From Mesodorylaimus sp. YZB2_4 (taxonomy: Eukaryota > Nematoda > Enoplea > Dorylaimida > Dorylaimidae): DNA of 64,000 nt. Location of the stretch: contig JASANH010001153.1 of the NCBI GenBank assembly GCA_030248295.1, positions 181,983-245,982 of the forward strand, written 5' to 3'. Under the pieces are notes generated by a model. The model did not search any database. It saw nothing but the letters and a program-made list of their open reading frames with translations, and was not told the DNA's origin. Below are positions 23,982-35,469 of the stretch, in pieces. Every line of letters starts with the position of its first letter. Positions within the stretch are counted from its first letter, which is position 1. The position numbers were made by a program, and so were the translations under genes.

Positions 23982-26433
23982 AGGTAGCCAAGTGCTGGGT
24001 GGTCTTTTCTCATTGTTCGTATCGTGCATTACGTATACTGTAGCAGTATTCGAAATGCCTGCAGAAGTACTGTAGGCAGCTCCTATTCGTCGCTTTTCGA
24101 CAGTCAGTCCTGCCATACTGGTAGTGGTGAACGCTGGTGAAGGGACCTGGCTGATCTCCAGTATCTGAAGTGGTCTGACGTGGTGCAGACCATATTGGTC
24201 AACACCTACAGCGCAGTCTGAAAATGGCCATAGAACACAGAAAGGTATAAGAGTACTATTCGATGTTCCAGGTTCGACTATGAGCTCTATGAGAGCTTTG
24301 ATATCAAGGAAGTGGATGAGAGGAGCTGAATATATACCATTGTATGTGTAAGGCATTCCCTCAAAAAGAGTCCTCAATGTCTCTCTCACTAATTGACTCA
24401 GATACTTGATTTCGGCTTTTCTAGCCTCCTGAAAACACTCGTGTTTGGTACTGTACTGTAATTACTCGCGGTCTCAAGCTGTGGCACATATGCTACACAG
24501 CGCGTACCTATTTTCGTCTATTTTTCCTTGCTGGAAACTAATAAAGAAAGATTGTCGATACTGTACAGTCCACGCGAACAGTTTCGAGTAAATTGTGTTA
24601 TCGTCAAGCAAAGGCCACGTATAAAGCAATTTCACATGTTATGGATCCTTGATTCTATGATGATATTATTTACCCAGGCAGAAGAATATGTATGACAGAG
24701 GACACAGAATGTGGAAAACTGCTTCCTAAAAGAAGCTAAAACAATGTACTCTTCACGCCAGAGTAAGGTTGTGATGTACCACAGAGCATATTGGGCCTTA
24801 CGCTCAACACGTCTGGGTACTGTACATATTTTCCCCGCCCCTATTCTTCATCGACATTGGCTCACTTGTGGATGATGCCTGCACAGTTTAAAATTAGGCG
24901 TCAAAGTCGATAGAAAAGGAAGCTGTGATGCTAACCACGCCTAAACAATTCCAGCCTATGATGCAATCCCAAGGACTATGCGCCACAGTTTACAAGATAG
25001 GGTTGCAAACACAATATACATTCACAAATACGTATGTGCCTTTGGGAGATGAGCGCTCTGTTGCCCCAGCGAAGCTGATAGAGAAGCAGAGCAGAGCGTC
25101 AGTGAATGACGTTGGACAATAATTACATTGAGCACTCTACTTGAACTTATTGTATTCAAGACAATCATAAACCTGATTATGTGTAAGTTAAAGGGCTAAC
25201 GAGTACGGTATTCGGGGGGAGATATTGAGAAAATTCAAAAGATGAACTTTGGGCCATGTGATCATGCACATAAATAATCAAGCAGGGCGTCCACAAATAC
25301 TCATTTCAAGCTAGTCGAGTTGTAGCTTGTTTCGTGACGGATGTTATTTGAGCGGGAAATATGTAAAAATTTTCAAACTCAAAGTCCTGTCATGAGTTGA
25401 TTGGACTGGCTCTACAATCAGGGTTATCCTTGCAGCTCATGCACACCCTTTCTGCACACAGCATTTAGTTCACTTCTCCCCTGAAACACCTGTCCATGCG
25501 AGGTTCTTTATCCAATTAACTACCAAGATGGGATCACGTGGATACCATGTGGACATGAGAAATCCCACATCGGACCATGGCATCCTAGATGGTGCGCATG
25601 TGCGAAATGTATCCTTCATATGTGATAACAAGTGCCCTCGTGGGCTTGCACGGATAATATGATCATGGAATCGTACGGTCCGACATCAGGTACCCGACCC
25701 TTGCCCTTAATAAAAGCCCGCCCCGAAAAGTTGGGTTCCGGTCGGGTTCTCATCCTGAAGCCCAGAAAAGGCTTTCATAGCACACATAGATGGAACAAAA
25801 TTGACGGCCCCACACGCTGCTATTGTCGCTGTCGCATTCCATCAAAAAATAGGTGAACAAACGGATGAAAACAACTAACAATGCAACTCCTACAAGTCTC
25901 GTTCTGACACCTGCAAAATTCTACACAAGTTATACGAGTCTCCGGCCCCTTTTTCTGTGAACTTATGAGCTTATGAAACTGGAGCTCGTAGTCGTCCTAC
26001 GGCTCTTGAAACACGGCTTCGGAGCTGACCGTTCCCTTTGGTGAAACGCGAGTCACTTGTGGACTTGTAACTTGGTGGTCGACTAAATGATAGGCTTCGC
26101 CAGCGATAATTCGTTGAATAGACAGAGCCGAGCGCACTTGACATCTTCTGTACATTTTGAATCATGCCCATCGTCAGATGGGATCAGGTCACAAGTGGCA
26201 TTCCGCATCGAATTATCAAGAACTCTCCTTGTCTAATTGTGTGTAACGAGTATAGAAAGGTGTGTGCTCTGAGGACGGCTGGTCCACTTGGCTGATGCGA
26301 AAAGGGCTTTACATAATTATTCAACATATATATAATACACATAATTATATAACATATATAAAATATTTATAAATATATAACATATACTAACAATCCGCGA
26401 GGATATTTCCGCAGGCGGAAATCCTCCACGGCT
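23982..26433. other. Intergenic spacer, no gene recognised
   Basis: About 2.4 kb without a supportable gene. A very AT-rich tract (about 26,317-26,388) with repeated CATATATA units lies just before the TIR element that follows. Confidence 0.45.
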
Positions 26434-27407
26434 TACTGTAAATCACTTTAATTTCGCAGTTTTAGCGGATGGCCTGGACCGCGAAATTTTTATGCAGAAA
26501 AAATGGATTTTCAGATAAAACACAGGTTCATGGTCTTACCTATTTTTTAGCCACCCTCATAACTTTGATTTGAACTTCACCCCACATCAGTTTCCATAAA
26601 CGTTTCGAACCACCTTATCAAAGAATGCGGACATTTCACCTCATTAATGTAGTGATGCGCTGGACCAGCATCTTTAACACTACTAAAGAGATCAGTCTTT
26701 TCTCAATCTGCGACCACCATAAATTTATGACCAGAAGCTATCAAGAGCTTTCAGCCCATTGAGCATGCAGTTGTTTGATCACTGACAACCTGATCCACTT
26801 TTGTCGATTGCTTACATGTCCATCCGACTAGGGACCATCTAGGATGCATGCCTGGCAAAGGTGCGTGTTAGTTGTTACTCCGCGATGTTGGTGGACCCCA
26901 TGGGCTAATCATACCCAACCGTACCTAAGAGGGGGCTGGGTTTGAGAGCGTCTCACCCCATAAGACCTCTCTTCGTTTATGGAACCCGAAATGAATGAGT
27001 TGTGAGTCACCCACCGCCCGCCGTCAGGCGTGCAAGGCGCAGAGAGAACTTTACCTGGTTCTCAGACAGCCCGAGTCGAACCCAGGGTGGCGGTCTCCAG
27101 CTCTGCCAAGCAAACTGTGAGTGACAGAAGCCTTTCACTACTACACCACCCAGGCCGCTCCTCACTCATCTAATAGTAGAAGTCCCTACATGCAGGAAAG
27201 CAGGCGCACAACGGAAGCTTATATTGTGTTCTTTAAAAAGATCGAACATTTTGGTACAGTCTGAAGAATCGGCGGGAGATCCATCACATGCATAAAACTG
27301 GTGATTGACTCTGAGCCAGAAACCGCGAAAATTTGCACCCGCGAAATTTTCCAAAACTCCTAGAACCGCGAAAATTGGGTACCGCGAAATTAAAGTGATT
27401 CACAGTA
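26434..27407. mobile_element. Non-autonomous TIR DNA transposon (974 bp) with TA ends
   Basis: Left end TA-CTGTAAATCACTTTAATT and right end AATTAAAGTGATTCACAG-TA form 25-bp terminal inverted repeats with two mismatches, flanked by TA. Subterminal motifs of the form CCGCGAAA-TTTT recur inside both ends. There is no transposase frame, so it is a MITE-like passenger. The TA flank suggests mobilisation by a Tc1/mariner-type enzyme; this is inference. A SINE is inserted in its right half. Confidence 0.7.
26865..27158 (-). mobile_element. tRNA-derived SINE nested in the TIR element
   Basis: Read on the minus strand, the head GCGGCCTGGGTGGTGTAGTA gives an A-box-like region (complement of 27,131-27,151). 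A B-box GGTTCGACTCGGG follows (complement of 27,070-27,083). The body is GC-rich. The head resembles that of the SINE at 14,719. The 3' boundary near 26,865 is approximate. Confidence 0.65.
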
Positions 27408-28704
27408 TATACGGTATGTCGGTTTCTGCTCGTCATTTTTTCTTAGCGACGGAATTTTGAAGAAAACTTATCGTTATCCAAGATGTGGGTATAACTCGGA
27501 TTTCCGAGGTGACACGCTTAGGTAGCTCAAGGAGACACCGTGTCTGGAGGCCATGCACAAAGAGGATATGAGCGCGATTTTACTCGTATTGTGTTTGAAA
27601 GACTCAAATGTCAGGGCAACAATATGTCACAAAACAGAAAATTCCAAGACGCCAGAAAAATGTAACCCAAAGGATACGCAAAATCTCAATTTCATCAATG
27701 AATGCTATCATGCCATCTACACTTACTGTATGTACCTGAGCTTCAGTATGTGTCCCTCTTGCTGTTGGGTGTCTCCATGACTTATCTCGGGTGTCTCCCT
27801 ATGATTTCAGAGTCGCGTCAGAAAATCCGAGGTGTCTCCTTACAGCTATAGCACAGGGTAACCTTGAAGAAGGTGAGAGTGCTGTGATATGTGGTCCCAT
27901 CGTAAAATAAGGTTGGCATACTTCGTTTTTCTCAGATCCGTAGATAGTAGACTACTGTAACCGCAAAGGAGTTTCAGTAACATTCGTGAAAGATAGGTGA
28001 GAACTATTTTTTTCTCAGTTTCTTTGAGAGATTCTCAGAGTTCAACGGCGTATTTGATCTTATTCGTGATTTCTGAGATAAAACCGTGCTTCGCCGAATA
28101 GCCTATATCGATGTTAGGTCAACAATAATGTGGATATGTTTACATTTGGATGCTAACATTTTGGTGCTGAAACTGTGAACGACTCAATGGCGAGAGTTTT
28201 ACACTCACAGGCACTCAGGATGGCAATAAACGTTCAGACAATAAACAAAAAAGGAGAGGCGCGATAAATTTCATTAATGCTTGTAAATTAATACTGCACA
28301 CACAATAATTAATGAAATTTTTTTCGAAACTAAAAAAATAAAGCAGATATATTCCTCTGCTAAAGCATGCAAGTTTGCTGTCGAAATTGTCCTAGCGTAA
28401 GTATCATTTGTGTTTGTGTAAATTTGCGTGCAGTTTTGATTTGAAAACTTTTCAGTCAATGGTAATATCACCGACTCGTCCGTCGCCTACTTGACGTCGC
28501 CTAGTTGTCCGTGTCCGATTTCGACTGGCCTGTTTGAGCTCTTTCTACAAAAACACTCTCAACTTTTTTTCCAAAGTAAAAATTCCACAGCGCTGTAATG
28601 GCAAAAATTCCTATAATACACTCGCACAGTTCTGTCATAGAGAATTGACTATAAATCTACACGAGTCTGTAGTTCAAGGTCTACGTCAGACATGCGAAAA
28701 CGAA
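27408..28704. other. Intergenic spacer with a dispersed repeat
   Basis: No gene seen. It holds repeat copy B at 27,846-27,966. Sequence downstream of the minus-strand receptor gene is included; no clear polyadenylation hexamer was assigned. Confidence 0.4.
27846..27966 (-). repeat. Dispersed repeat, copy B (inverted relative to 17,225-17,440)
   Basis: The reverse complement matches copy A over GCGGTTACAGTA, CGGATCTGAG, GTATGCCAACCTTATTTTAC and CTTCTTCAAGGTTACCC, with blocks in the same order. This copy is the more compact version. Confidence 0.6.
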
Positions 28705-30084
28705 TCACAGCTTTGCCCAAAGGGTTTTAAGCCCAGCTCGATATTGCGGCTGCACGAGGCAAGTGACGAATGGATTTCCACTTGGATTTGACATGATCAA
28801 GACGTATGTGAGCAGCTGGGCGAATATCATCCATTCACTCCACCTTTCACGATCGTTGTAAAAAATCAGTGTAAACAATCTATATGGAATTGACGTAGAG
28901 AAAGACCAGACTGTTGTACTAAATACAAAAATCACCGTTTTCAGATCCTTCTTCGGTTTAGACGCTTTAAATCGGCGAAATGATGTATTTTCTTCAAAAC
29001 TTGTTGCTGGATCTAGGATTTCAGTACCTTTGCCAGAATCGCTTTTTGTTTGAATCGTTACAGGATTATCACGTCTAATGCATCGTTTCTTCACGATGTT
29101 GAGAAGATGACTTTTGCGACCCCTAGCGTTCCCAAATACTAGCCGATACTCCGCAGCAGCAGCCCTCCTGGCCACCACATACACGTAGATACTGATCAGC
29201 AAGGAAATGGAGATGGGCAGCATGAAGGCCAAAATGACCAACGAGAAATACGCGGAGAAGCTGTCCAACTCGAAAAACCCGCGCTGGCATTGGTCTCGCA
29301 AAGCATTGATTGGACCGAAGACGAAGAATGTTGCCCACGAAAAGGCCACTGTCCAACAGGCCGAAATGCAGATTTTGCCTCGCCTGCAGGTGACCAGTAC
29401 GAGGTAACGAAAGGGAAAACGTAGGCTGAGAAACTTGTCGATATTCAATAGCAATATGCTGATACTCGAGGCCACGGTCGATAAATTAACCACGTACAAA
29501 ACGAAAGTGCAGAGGATTTCGTGCGGGTAGAAGCCGATTGTGAATTCGAAGAATGTCGTCGTGCAATGGACTGACAAGAATATGAAATCAGCTATGGCCA
29601 TACTCAGAATGCATAAATGCTGGGTTTCACGCTTCGAGTTCTCGAGTAAGGTTTTGAGGGAAATGTAAATTATGAGGGCATTCATGAATACACCAACAAC
29701 GCCGATCATCAGGGCGTAGATGCCTGACGCAAAGACGAGGGTGTGATAGATTCGGATTAGAGAAGATTCATTGGAAAATAAGTTGGTTGAATTTTGAATT
29801 TCTCTGTCATCTTTTGTGGCTGGAAATGCTGGAATAAGGAATTCGAGATGACTGACGTTCATTGCCTCGCAGGTTAATTTGCAGGGTGGTGCTTTCTCGA
29901 GCTGCATAGGTCCAGCCACTATTGTTAGGCCTGAGCGGGTTGTCGGCATGAGAAATGTAATCTTCGGATGGATCGCCTGAAGGGAGGGCAGAGGAGAATT
30001 TCCGCCCGGCTGATCGTGAGTGATGCGTTTTGGGCAGAGGTAATTAGTGTCCCGAACAACATGACCGATCGATATGGTTGTCAT
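28705..30084 (-). CDS. Rhodopsin-class GPCR, inverted-duplicate copy A
   Basis: Class A seven-transmembrane receptor, 459 residues from the ATG at 30,084. A second in-frame ATG at 29,862 (residue 75) gives 385 residues and fits the length of its paralogue better. N-glycosylation sequons precede TM1. TM2 has the S-M-A-I-A-D pattern of class A receptors. Cys residues before TM3 and in the second extracellular loop would form the usual disulfide. The DRY motif is D-K-F (N-I-D-K-F-L-S-L-R-F-P). TM7 reads S-N-P-S-G-N-P-F with no final Tyr. The third cytoplasmic loop is long and basic. About 97% of residues up to TM5 match the receptor at 42,790-43,905, which lies in the opposite orientation. Amine- or peptide-type ligand cannot be decided. 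Confidence 0.82.
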   Translation of the reverse strand: MTTISIGHVVRDTNYLCPKRITHDQPGGNSPLPSLQAIHPKITFLMPTTRSGLTIVAGPMQLEKAPPCKLTCEAMNVSHLEFLIPAFPATKDDREIQNSTNLFSNESSLIRIYHTLVFASGIYALMIGVVGVFMNALIIYISLKTLLENSKRETQHLCILSMAIADFIFLSVHCTTTFFEFTIGFYPHEILCTFVLYVVNLSTVASSISILLLNIDKFLSLRFPFRYLVLVTCRRGKICISACWTVAFSWATFFVFGPINALRDQCQRGFFELDSFSAYFSLVILAFMLPISISLLISIYVYVVARRAAAAEYRLVFGNARGRKSHLLNIVKKRCIRRDNPVTIQTKSDSGKGTEILDPATSFEENTSFRRFKASKPKKDLKTVIFVFSTTVWSFSTSIPYRLFTLIFYNDRERWSEWMIFAQLLTYVLIMSNPSGNPFVTCLVQPQYRAGLKTLWAKL

Positions 30085-30885
30085 ATTCAGATAATCTTAT
30101 TTATATTCTCTTTTCCTTGACCTATCCTTCGAGCTTGATTTATGATAGATTCGAGCCCTGGGCCTACTTTGAATACTGTCGTCAACGAACGACTGCTCAA
30201 TAATTGCGATGTTACTGTGTGTTATCTGGTCTATTTGAGGATTAAGGACTGGTCGGGTGCAGTTGGCATCGATTGGCCAGCGCCATCGGCATGAGTAAGA
30301 TTCCTGCACGCATTTTGAAAATAATGGGCGACGATAGCGTAATGAATTCATCGTCTTCGATTAATTTAAAAAGCGCCCTAAAAGTTCTACGACGTGTTTT
30401 TCCCACACTTCATTGGCAGTGCTAATAGTGCAGCCAGAGCAGTCGTGGCATTTCTACTGCGACGTAAGCGTATGCTGGTAGCTTTCTAAAAAAAGATGTA
30501 CTTTCAAAAAGCCTCACAGGGATTTCAACCAAAATCAGCTGCGCATAAATGGTGCAATAAAACAGCTAAGAATAAAAGCTCTGCAACAAAATTGACCAAA
30601 ATTGGCGCCTGCGTGCGCTTTATTTCAATTCCCTGTGTTATATTGAAAAAGGCTGGCTGAATACAGTACTGGCTTGTGATAGCATTCCAATTATATGAGT
30701 CTCTCTGGTCTTTAGGAAAATAGACCGGATTCAATGCTCGTGTAAATCGGCCCTCGAATGACCTATTTTTCATGGATAATTTGAAATAACTACGCCTCTA
30801 GGGAGATTTTAGCTTCAGTTACCTTTTAGAGTGCGGAGTGCACTCTAGAATCGATGTCGTATTATTGAAAAAAGAATATTATATC
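30085..30885. other. Spacer upstream of GPCR copy A
   Basis: No gene seen. An 84-codon minus-strand frame at 30,097-30,351 has no recognisable domain. It does not join the receptor by an evident splice. Confidence 0.4.
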
Positions 30886-33087
30886 AGCAAAAAACTCATG
30901 TAGTGAAACTGGGAAAGGTAGTACATGAGGTTTTGTGCAAACCTAGGTGCCGTACGAGAGCAAAAGTAAAACGAGTCAACAAGACCTTTTAATTCTACAA
31001 CCGCACGGGACAGACACACAATACATACTGACTGACGAAATCTCGGCAGACAACAAGGCACTAGCGAACAAGGTACATCAATAGCACGACAACCAATCAT
31101 GAGCACGCAAGGCGTGGCTAACTAGGGACGAGCATGAAGGAAGTGTCTGACTCACAGGCAAGGCCGTCTGGGTCACCAGATCGAAAAAGAGAGGGGGCAA
31201 ACAAAATTCGAATAGCCACACCCTTACAGTTTGATGCGCCTTCGGAGCAGGCCAGTCCAGGCTGAGCAAAGGTGATCGAGAAAGATCCTGCCTGGCTACT
31301 GGCTGGTCACATGTACTCGCGGGTTTAGGGTTGACAAGTAGACCATAACAACAAGCCTCATTTATGTCACCAGCTTGGGGAAGGTTGCTGCTAGAAAATG
31401 GTCACATCTGCAGCTCTTGTATAGTGGATCTTTCAGGGACTGTGTTGTGAAAAATGTAATTATACTTGCAGGACAGGTCTCTCTTTCAACTGCGCATTCT
31501 CCTACTCAGGCTGGAACTTTGATGAATTTGCAGCTTCGTGAGACATTCTAGCAGCACAACGAAATTCAGACACTGGGATGTTTTACGTGACTGGCGATTT
31601 TGATCCAATGCATGGAATTTATAAGTGCTTATGAATATTATTTCAAAGTGAAGATGAATTTGGTGAGTCATCCACGGATGGAATTTGGGTCTGCAATGAC
31701 ATTCTGTGGCCACTAGTGTTCTCCTACTGCAGATTTTCTTTACATATCCTCAGATTATCCAGCAGTTGGCCAAAGCAGCATACGGCAAGGAGCCTAGGTA
31801 ACACATGCTCGGAATGTTGAACACACAACAGGTAGTATAGTGGCAGATAATATTTTAGTTTACATGCAGGAAAACTTTTTTCTTCAGAAAACTGGTCAGA
31901 GTTTTATAGCTCTTTGTCTTGAGTCAATGAGTCATGAGTTCTGTCGTCTGCCAGATTGCCTGAGAACTGAGATATGCAACTTCAGGCAGGAAAATTGTAA
32001 TGACAACTATTTGAAGCCTAGTAAATTTAATACTTTTATTATAACTGCCCATGAGATTTGGCTCCATCTTATGATTTATACATGAGGAAATGATCTATTT
32101 GTTGCGTGTATACGCGCGGACCTGTCGATGCGTCCACGCTAGCCTTTGGTGATACTGCTTTTGGATCACAAACGCGTTGTCTTCCTGTTGCCTCGTGTCA
32201 GTGGGGAGTCGATAGGACAGGATAATCTTCTTTCCCTGATCTATATTACCTTGTGCAGTGGATAACCCAGTTTTTTACTATTGTATAAGATACGGTACTT
32301 GTTATGTTCAGCGCCCAGTGAACTCTAGGGCTCAAAGCTAAAACGCTGTGATTTTATAAACTTGTAATCGAGTCCATAATAAAGCATTTAGAGGTCGTGA
32401 AACAAGCTCCCTCTAAAGTCCCTAAGCCATCATTCTTTGCAGGAAATTTTTACTTTAGTACCTACCTGCGAGATATACACGTCTGGTCAGCAGAAGCCAC
32501 CCAGCTAGATCTACAATAGCTACCCATTCTTGAGGCCCTGACATTTTTGGAGTGTTAAACGGCTGTGCACCTTTTGGGGTCTATTGTCAATAAGTGAAGG
32601 GATCATCACCCTGGCGCCAGACGCTGTATTGCAAGATTCGCATATCCTTGGCATTTAGAGATAGCAAAAGGACATTTGACCAGAATATATTTGATACGAA
32701 TGGGAAATGACGGCTCAGTCACTATTTATTGCGCATTCACTGATGTCTGGATAGGCAATGCGAAATAAGGTGCCGGACTTGCTCCTCCTGCTTGATTTTA
32801 TCGCGATCACGAAATCGTCAAGCAGAAGCATGCAAGGTCCGCTGCTTCTGGAACAATACCTTGGTGCATCAGCATTGCTCAGAGTAGCATCTGGTATGGC
32901 TGGTGACATGAATGAGGCTAGTTGTTATGGTCTACTTGTCAAACCTTAAGCCGCGAGTACATGTGACCAGCCAGGGCCAGGCAGGATCTTTCTCGATCAC
33001 CTTTTGTCAGCCCGGACTGGCCTGCTCCGAAGGCTCATCAAACCACATGTACTACCTTTCCCAGTTTCATTTCATGAATTTTTTGCT
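30886..33087. mobile_element. Foldback-type element with long inverted arms (2.2 kb)
   Basis: The right arm 32,899-33,087 (189 bp) matches, in reverse complement, 30,886-30,933 joined to 31,229-31,374. Shared blocks include GAAACTGGGAAAGGTAGTAC, CCTTCGGAGCAGGCCAGTCC and GACAAGTAGACCATAACAAC. The left arm is interrupted by a 295-bp insertion with LTR-like ends. The 1.5-kb centre (31,375-32,898) has no recognisable coding sequence. A third fragment of the arm end lies at about 40,821-40,847 (TGTACTACCTTTCCCAGTTT), so the family is dispersed. Exact outer boundaries and target duplication were not resolved. Confidence 0.7.
30934..31228. mobile_element. Candidate solo LTR (295 bp) inserted in the left foldback arm
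   Basis: The insertion begins TGTGCAAACC and ends CCCTTACA, i.e. TG...CA. It is bounded on both sides by GTTT (30,930-30,933 and 31,229-31,232). The matching right arm of the foldback element has a single GTTT and no insertion, giving a natural empty site. TG...CA ends with a 4-bp duplication fit an LTR left by recombination. The LTR family is not known. Confidence 0.6.
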
Positions 33088-35460
33088 AATTTCACTCCTT
33101 TTTCAGTCCTGACTCTTCTCCACCCACCTAACATACCCCCTCGAGGACTGGTCGCGTGCGAGCACATGAAATCGTGGGTGCAAGTAGAACCGTTCTACAA
33201 AATTTGCTTCTACGCATGCGCGAGAGATTAAAAGCGGTGGTGATTGTTTTGTCGCCCGACAACCATGACGAGTCTTCCACTAAATCTCTCTCGCTCGCTC
33301 AGCTAAGTTTAGGCACTCGTTTGCACGTGTGTTGGTACTAGTATTTCAAGGAAATACAACCTTTCCTCCAGACGAGGCGTTGCACTGTTCACTGAGTTCA
33401 GCAAACATTAGGTCAGTTCTGTATGTCATGAGGATCCCTTTTATTTCAGTCCCATTGACTTCCAACATGTTGTGCCCAAGTCAAACTTGATGGTGAGTGA
33501 CAAGCAGTATTCAAAAAACCAAATTTCCTGCCACATTTTTATAAAATATGTTGCAGCATTATCTCTAGTCAATTTTTTCACGCTGCCATTCACGGTATGA
33601 CATTTTAATCTCGTTTTCAGCGCATCCTTTATCGTTAAAGGACAACAATAGGGCATCCTTGGCACGGCGTAAAAACACCGGTGTTTTGCCATGACCTGCA
33701 TTTTTGCAGTATACTTGGCAAGCTCTTCAATAACAACGCGAAGAAAGAACGCTTTCGTTAAACATATTGCTCTTTTTTTAAGACATGGCAGCTTTTGTAG
33801 CTTTAAAAAATGATGTTTCGGTTTGACTTTTAATTTTGCGCCGTTAAAATGTTGTTCTATGCTACTGGTCTTGTGAGTCTCATACTTTTACTGCTTTTAC
33901 ACCATTTCCATTTACAGGATTTTAGACTCACTTTCCCTTGTATCTACTGTCTATTTTGTTTATCGAAGCTCATGCAGCGACCCCGTTTTGCGACTAACTC
34001 GCAAAAATGTGAGGGAAAGATGCGAGCTTCCGCAAACCGGTCCATCTAACGTCCGCTGTTAATGTCAGTCACTCTTCATATTACGCCTTTTCTGCATAAA
34101 CACCGTTTTTTAAAGTCACTTCTTTAATTTGAATCCCGCGGCTTTTTTTTTTTTAGTATCGTTTTATTTTTTAGGTATAACTGTCATCGTCATTCTTGTG
34201 CAGAGACAGCTTTCAAAATGTACAGGAAGTGTTGAATCCCAAATTTTGAATTTCCCGCCATTTTAAAAACTAGACATTGGTTTGTCGTACATATATATAT
34301 ATATATATATAACTGAAATTCCATGAGTCCTATGACCCTGTATCCTCGATGAGCCACCAAGTCATATCCTGCAGAATTTTTCTGCGTTTCCAAATTTTTT
34401 GAGTTTTTATGTTTAAATGGACCCCCAACAAAAAGCAAAACTTCTAAATTTTGTAACAAGTGACATTTTTTGGTCAGGAATTGCTCCCAGCATCTTCCTG
34501 ACTCGACTGAGCCATAAAAAGTCGCCCTGCGCCTCTCCTGACGGTTTTCATGAGGTCCAAAAATGCAAAAAATGATAATTTTGCCTGAGTGGACCCCCTT
34601 TTGAGCACCCTACAGCAATCTGGGACAATACCTGGTCAAAATAAATGCCAAAAGGCACCAGCAGTGATGTTACCCTGTCATTTGAGAATATAGCTGGATC
34701 CCCCCGCTCTTACACAGCTCCAGATCGGCGTTTTGATCTACCAGGTCTATACATACATAGATGCATGGGTATACATATAGATACCTACATACATATATCA
34801 CGCGGGCACGTTTCTGCTCATAGAAGAATAACCAGTGAAGACTTTGAAAAAAATTTTTGTGCACACCTTCCCCAACTAGCCCCTCATATCCATACCAAAT
34901 TTCATCGGCTTTTGCCGCACGGTCCGCGAGCTATAGCGAAAATAAATAACCAGGTCGGGATTTTCGCCCTCGCACGCCTAGTATAAGTGAAGCCTGCACG
35001 GATAGAGATTTTAGAAATTTCTTCGAAAGAACTTAATCTAGTGTAAAGTTACGCTAAGAAACAAAATTTAATTGCCTTATGACAGCAGGCTGTTGAGATA
35101 TCGCTGTTGGTGTGGCACATGTACACATGGGGGACGCTACCGCGCCCCCATGGATTCATATTCAGTACCCACGTATTATAGGGGATGACCAAGCTTCTGG
35201 ACCTCCAGTACCTCTGCAAAGAAAGTGGACTGCAAAGGGGGGCCATTGGTAAATGAAAATTTCTACTTCTGAAATAACTGAGATTTGCAGTCCATAATTT
35301 TGGCCACCTCTAATAACACGAGGATGATGAATCTGTATAGTATGTTCTTTTTCAATTTTACGACATCCGTTCTAGAGTGAACTTCGTTTTTAACTTCGGT
35401 ATTTTGATATTTCTTGCTTCAATTGTCCATCAATTGTCAGTTCGTAGATCTTGACATTTT
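33088..35460. other. Intergenic spacer, no gene seen
   Basis: Contains an (AT)n microsatellite at 34,291-34,311. A short sequence at about 33,193-33,222 (TTCTACAAAATTTGCTTC plus ACGCATGCG) also occurs at 20,129-20,158. No recognisable genes or RNA genes. Confidence 0.4.
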
Positions 35461-35469
35461 TTGAGAGCA

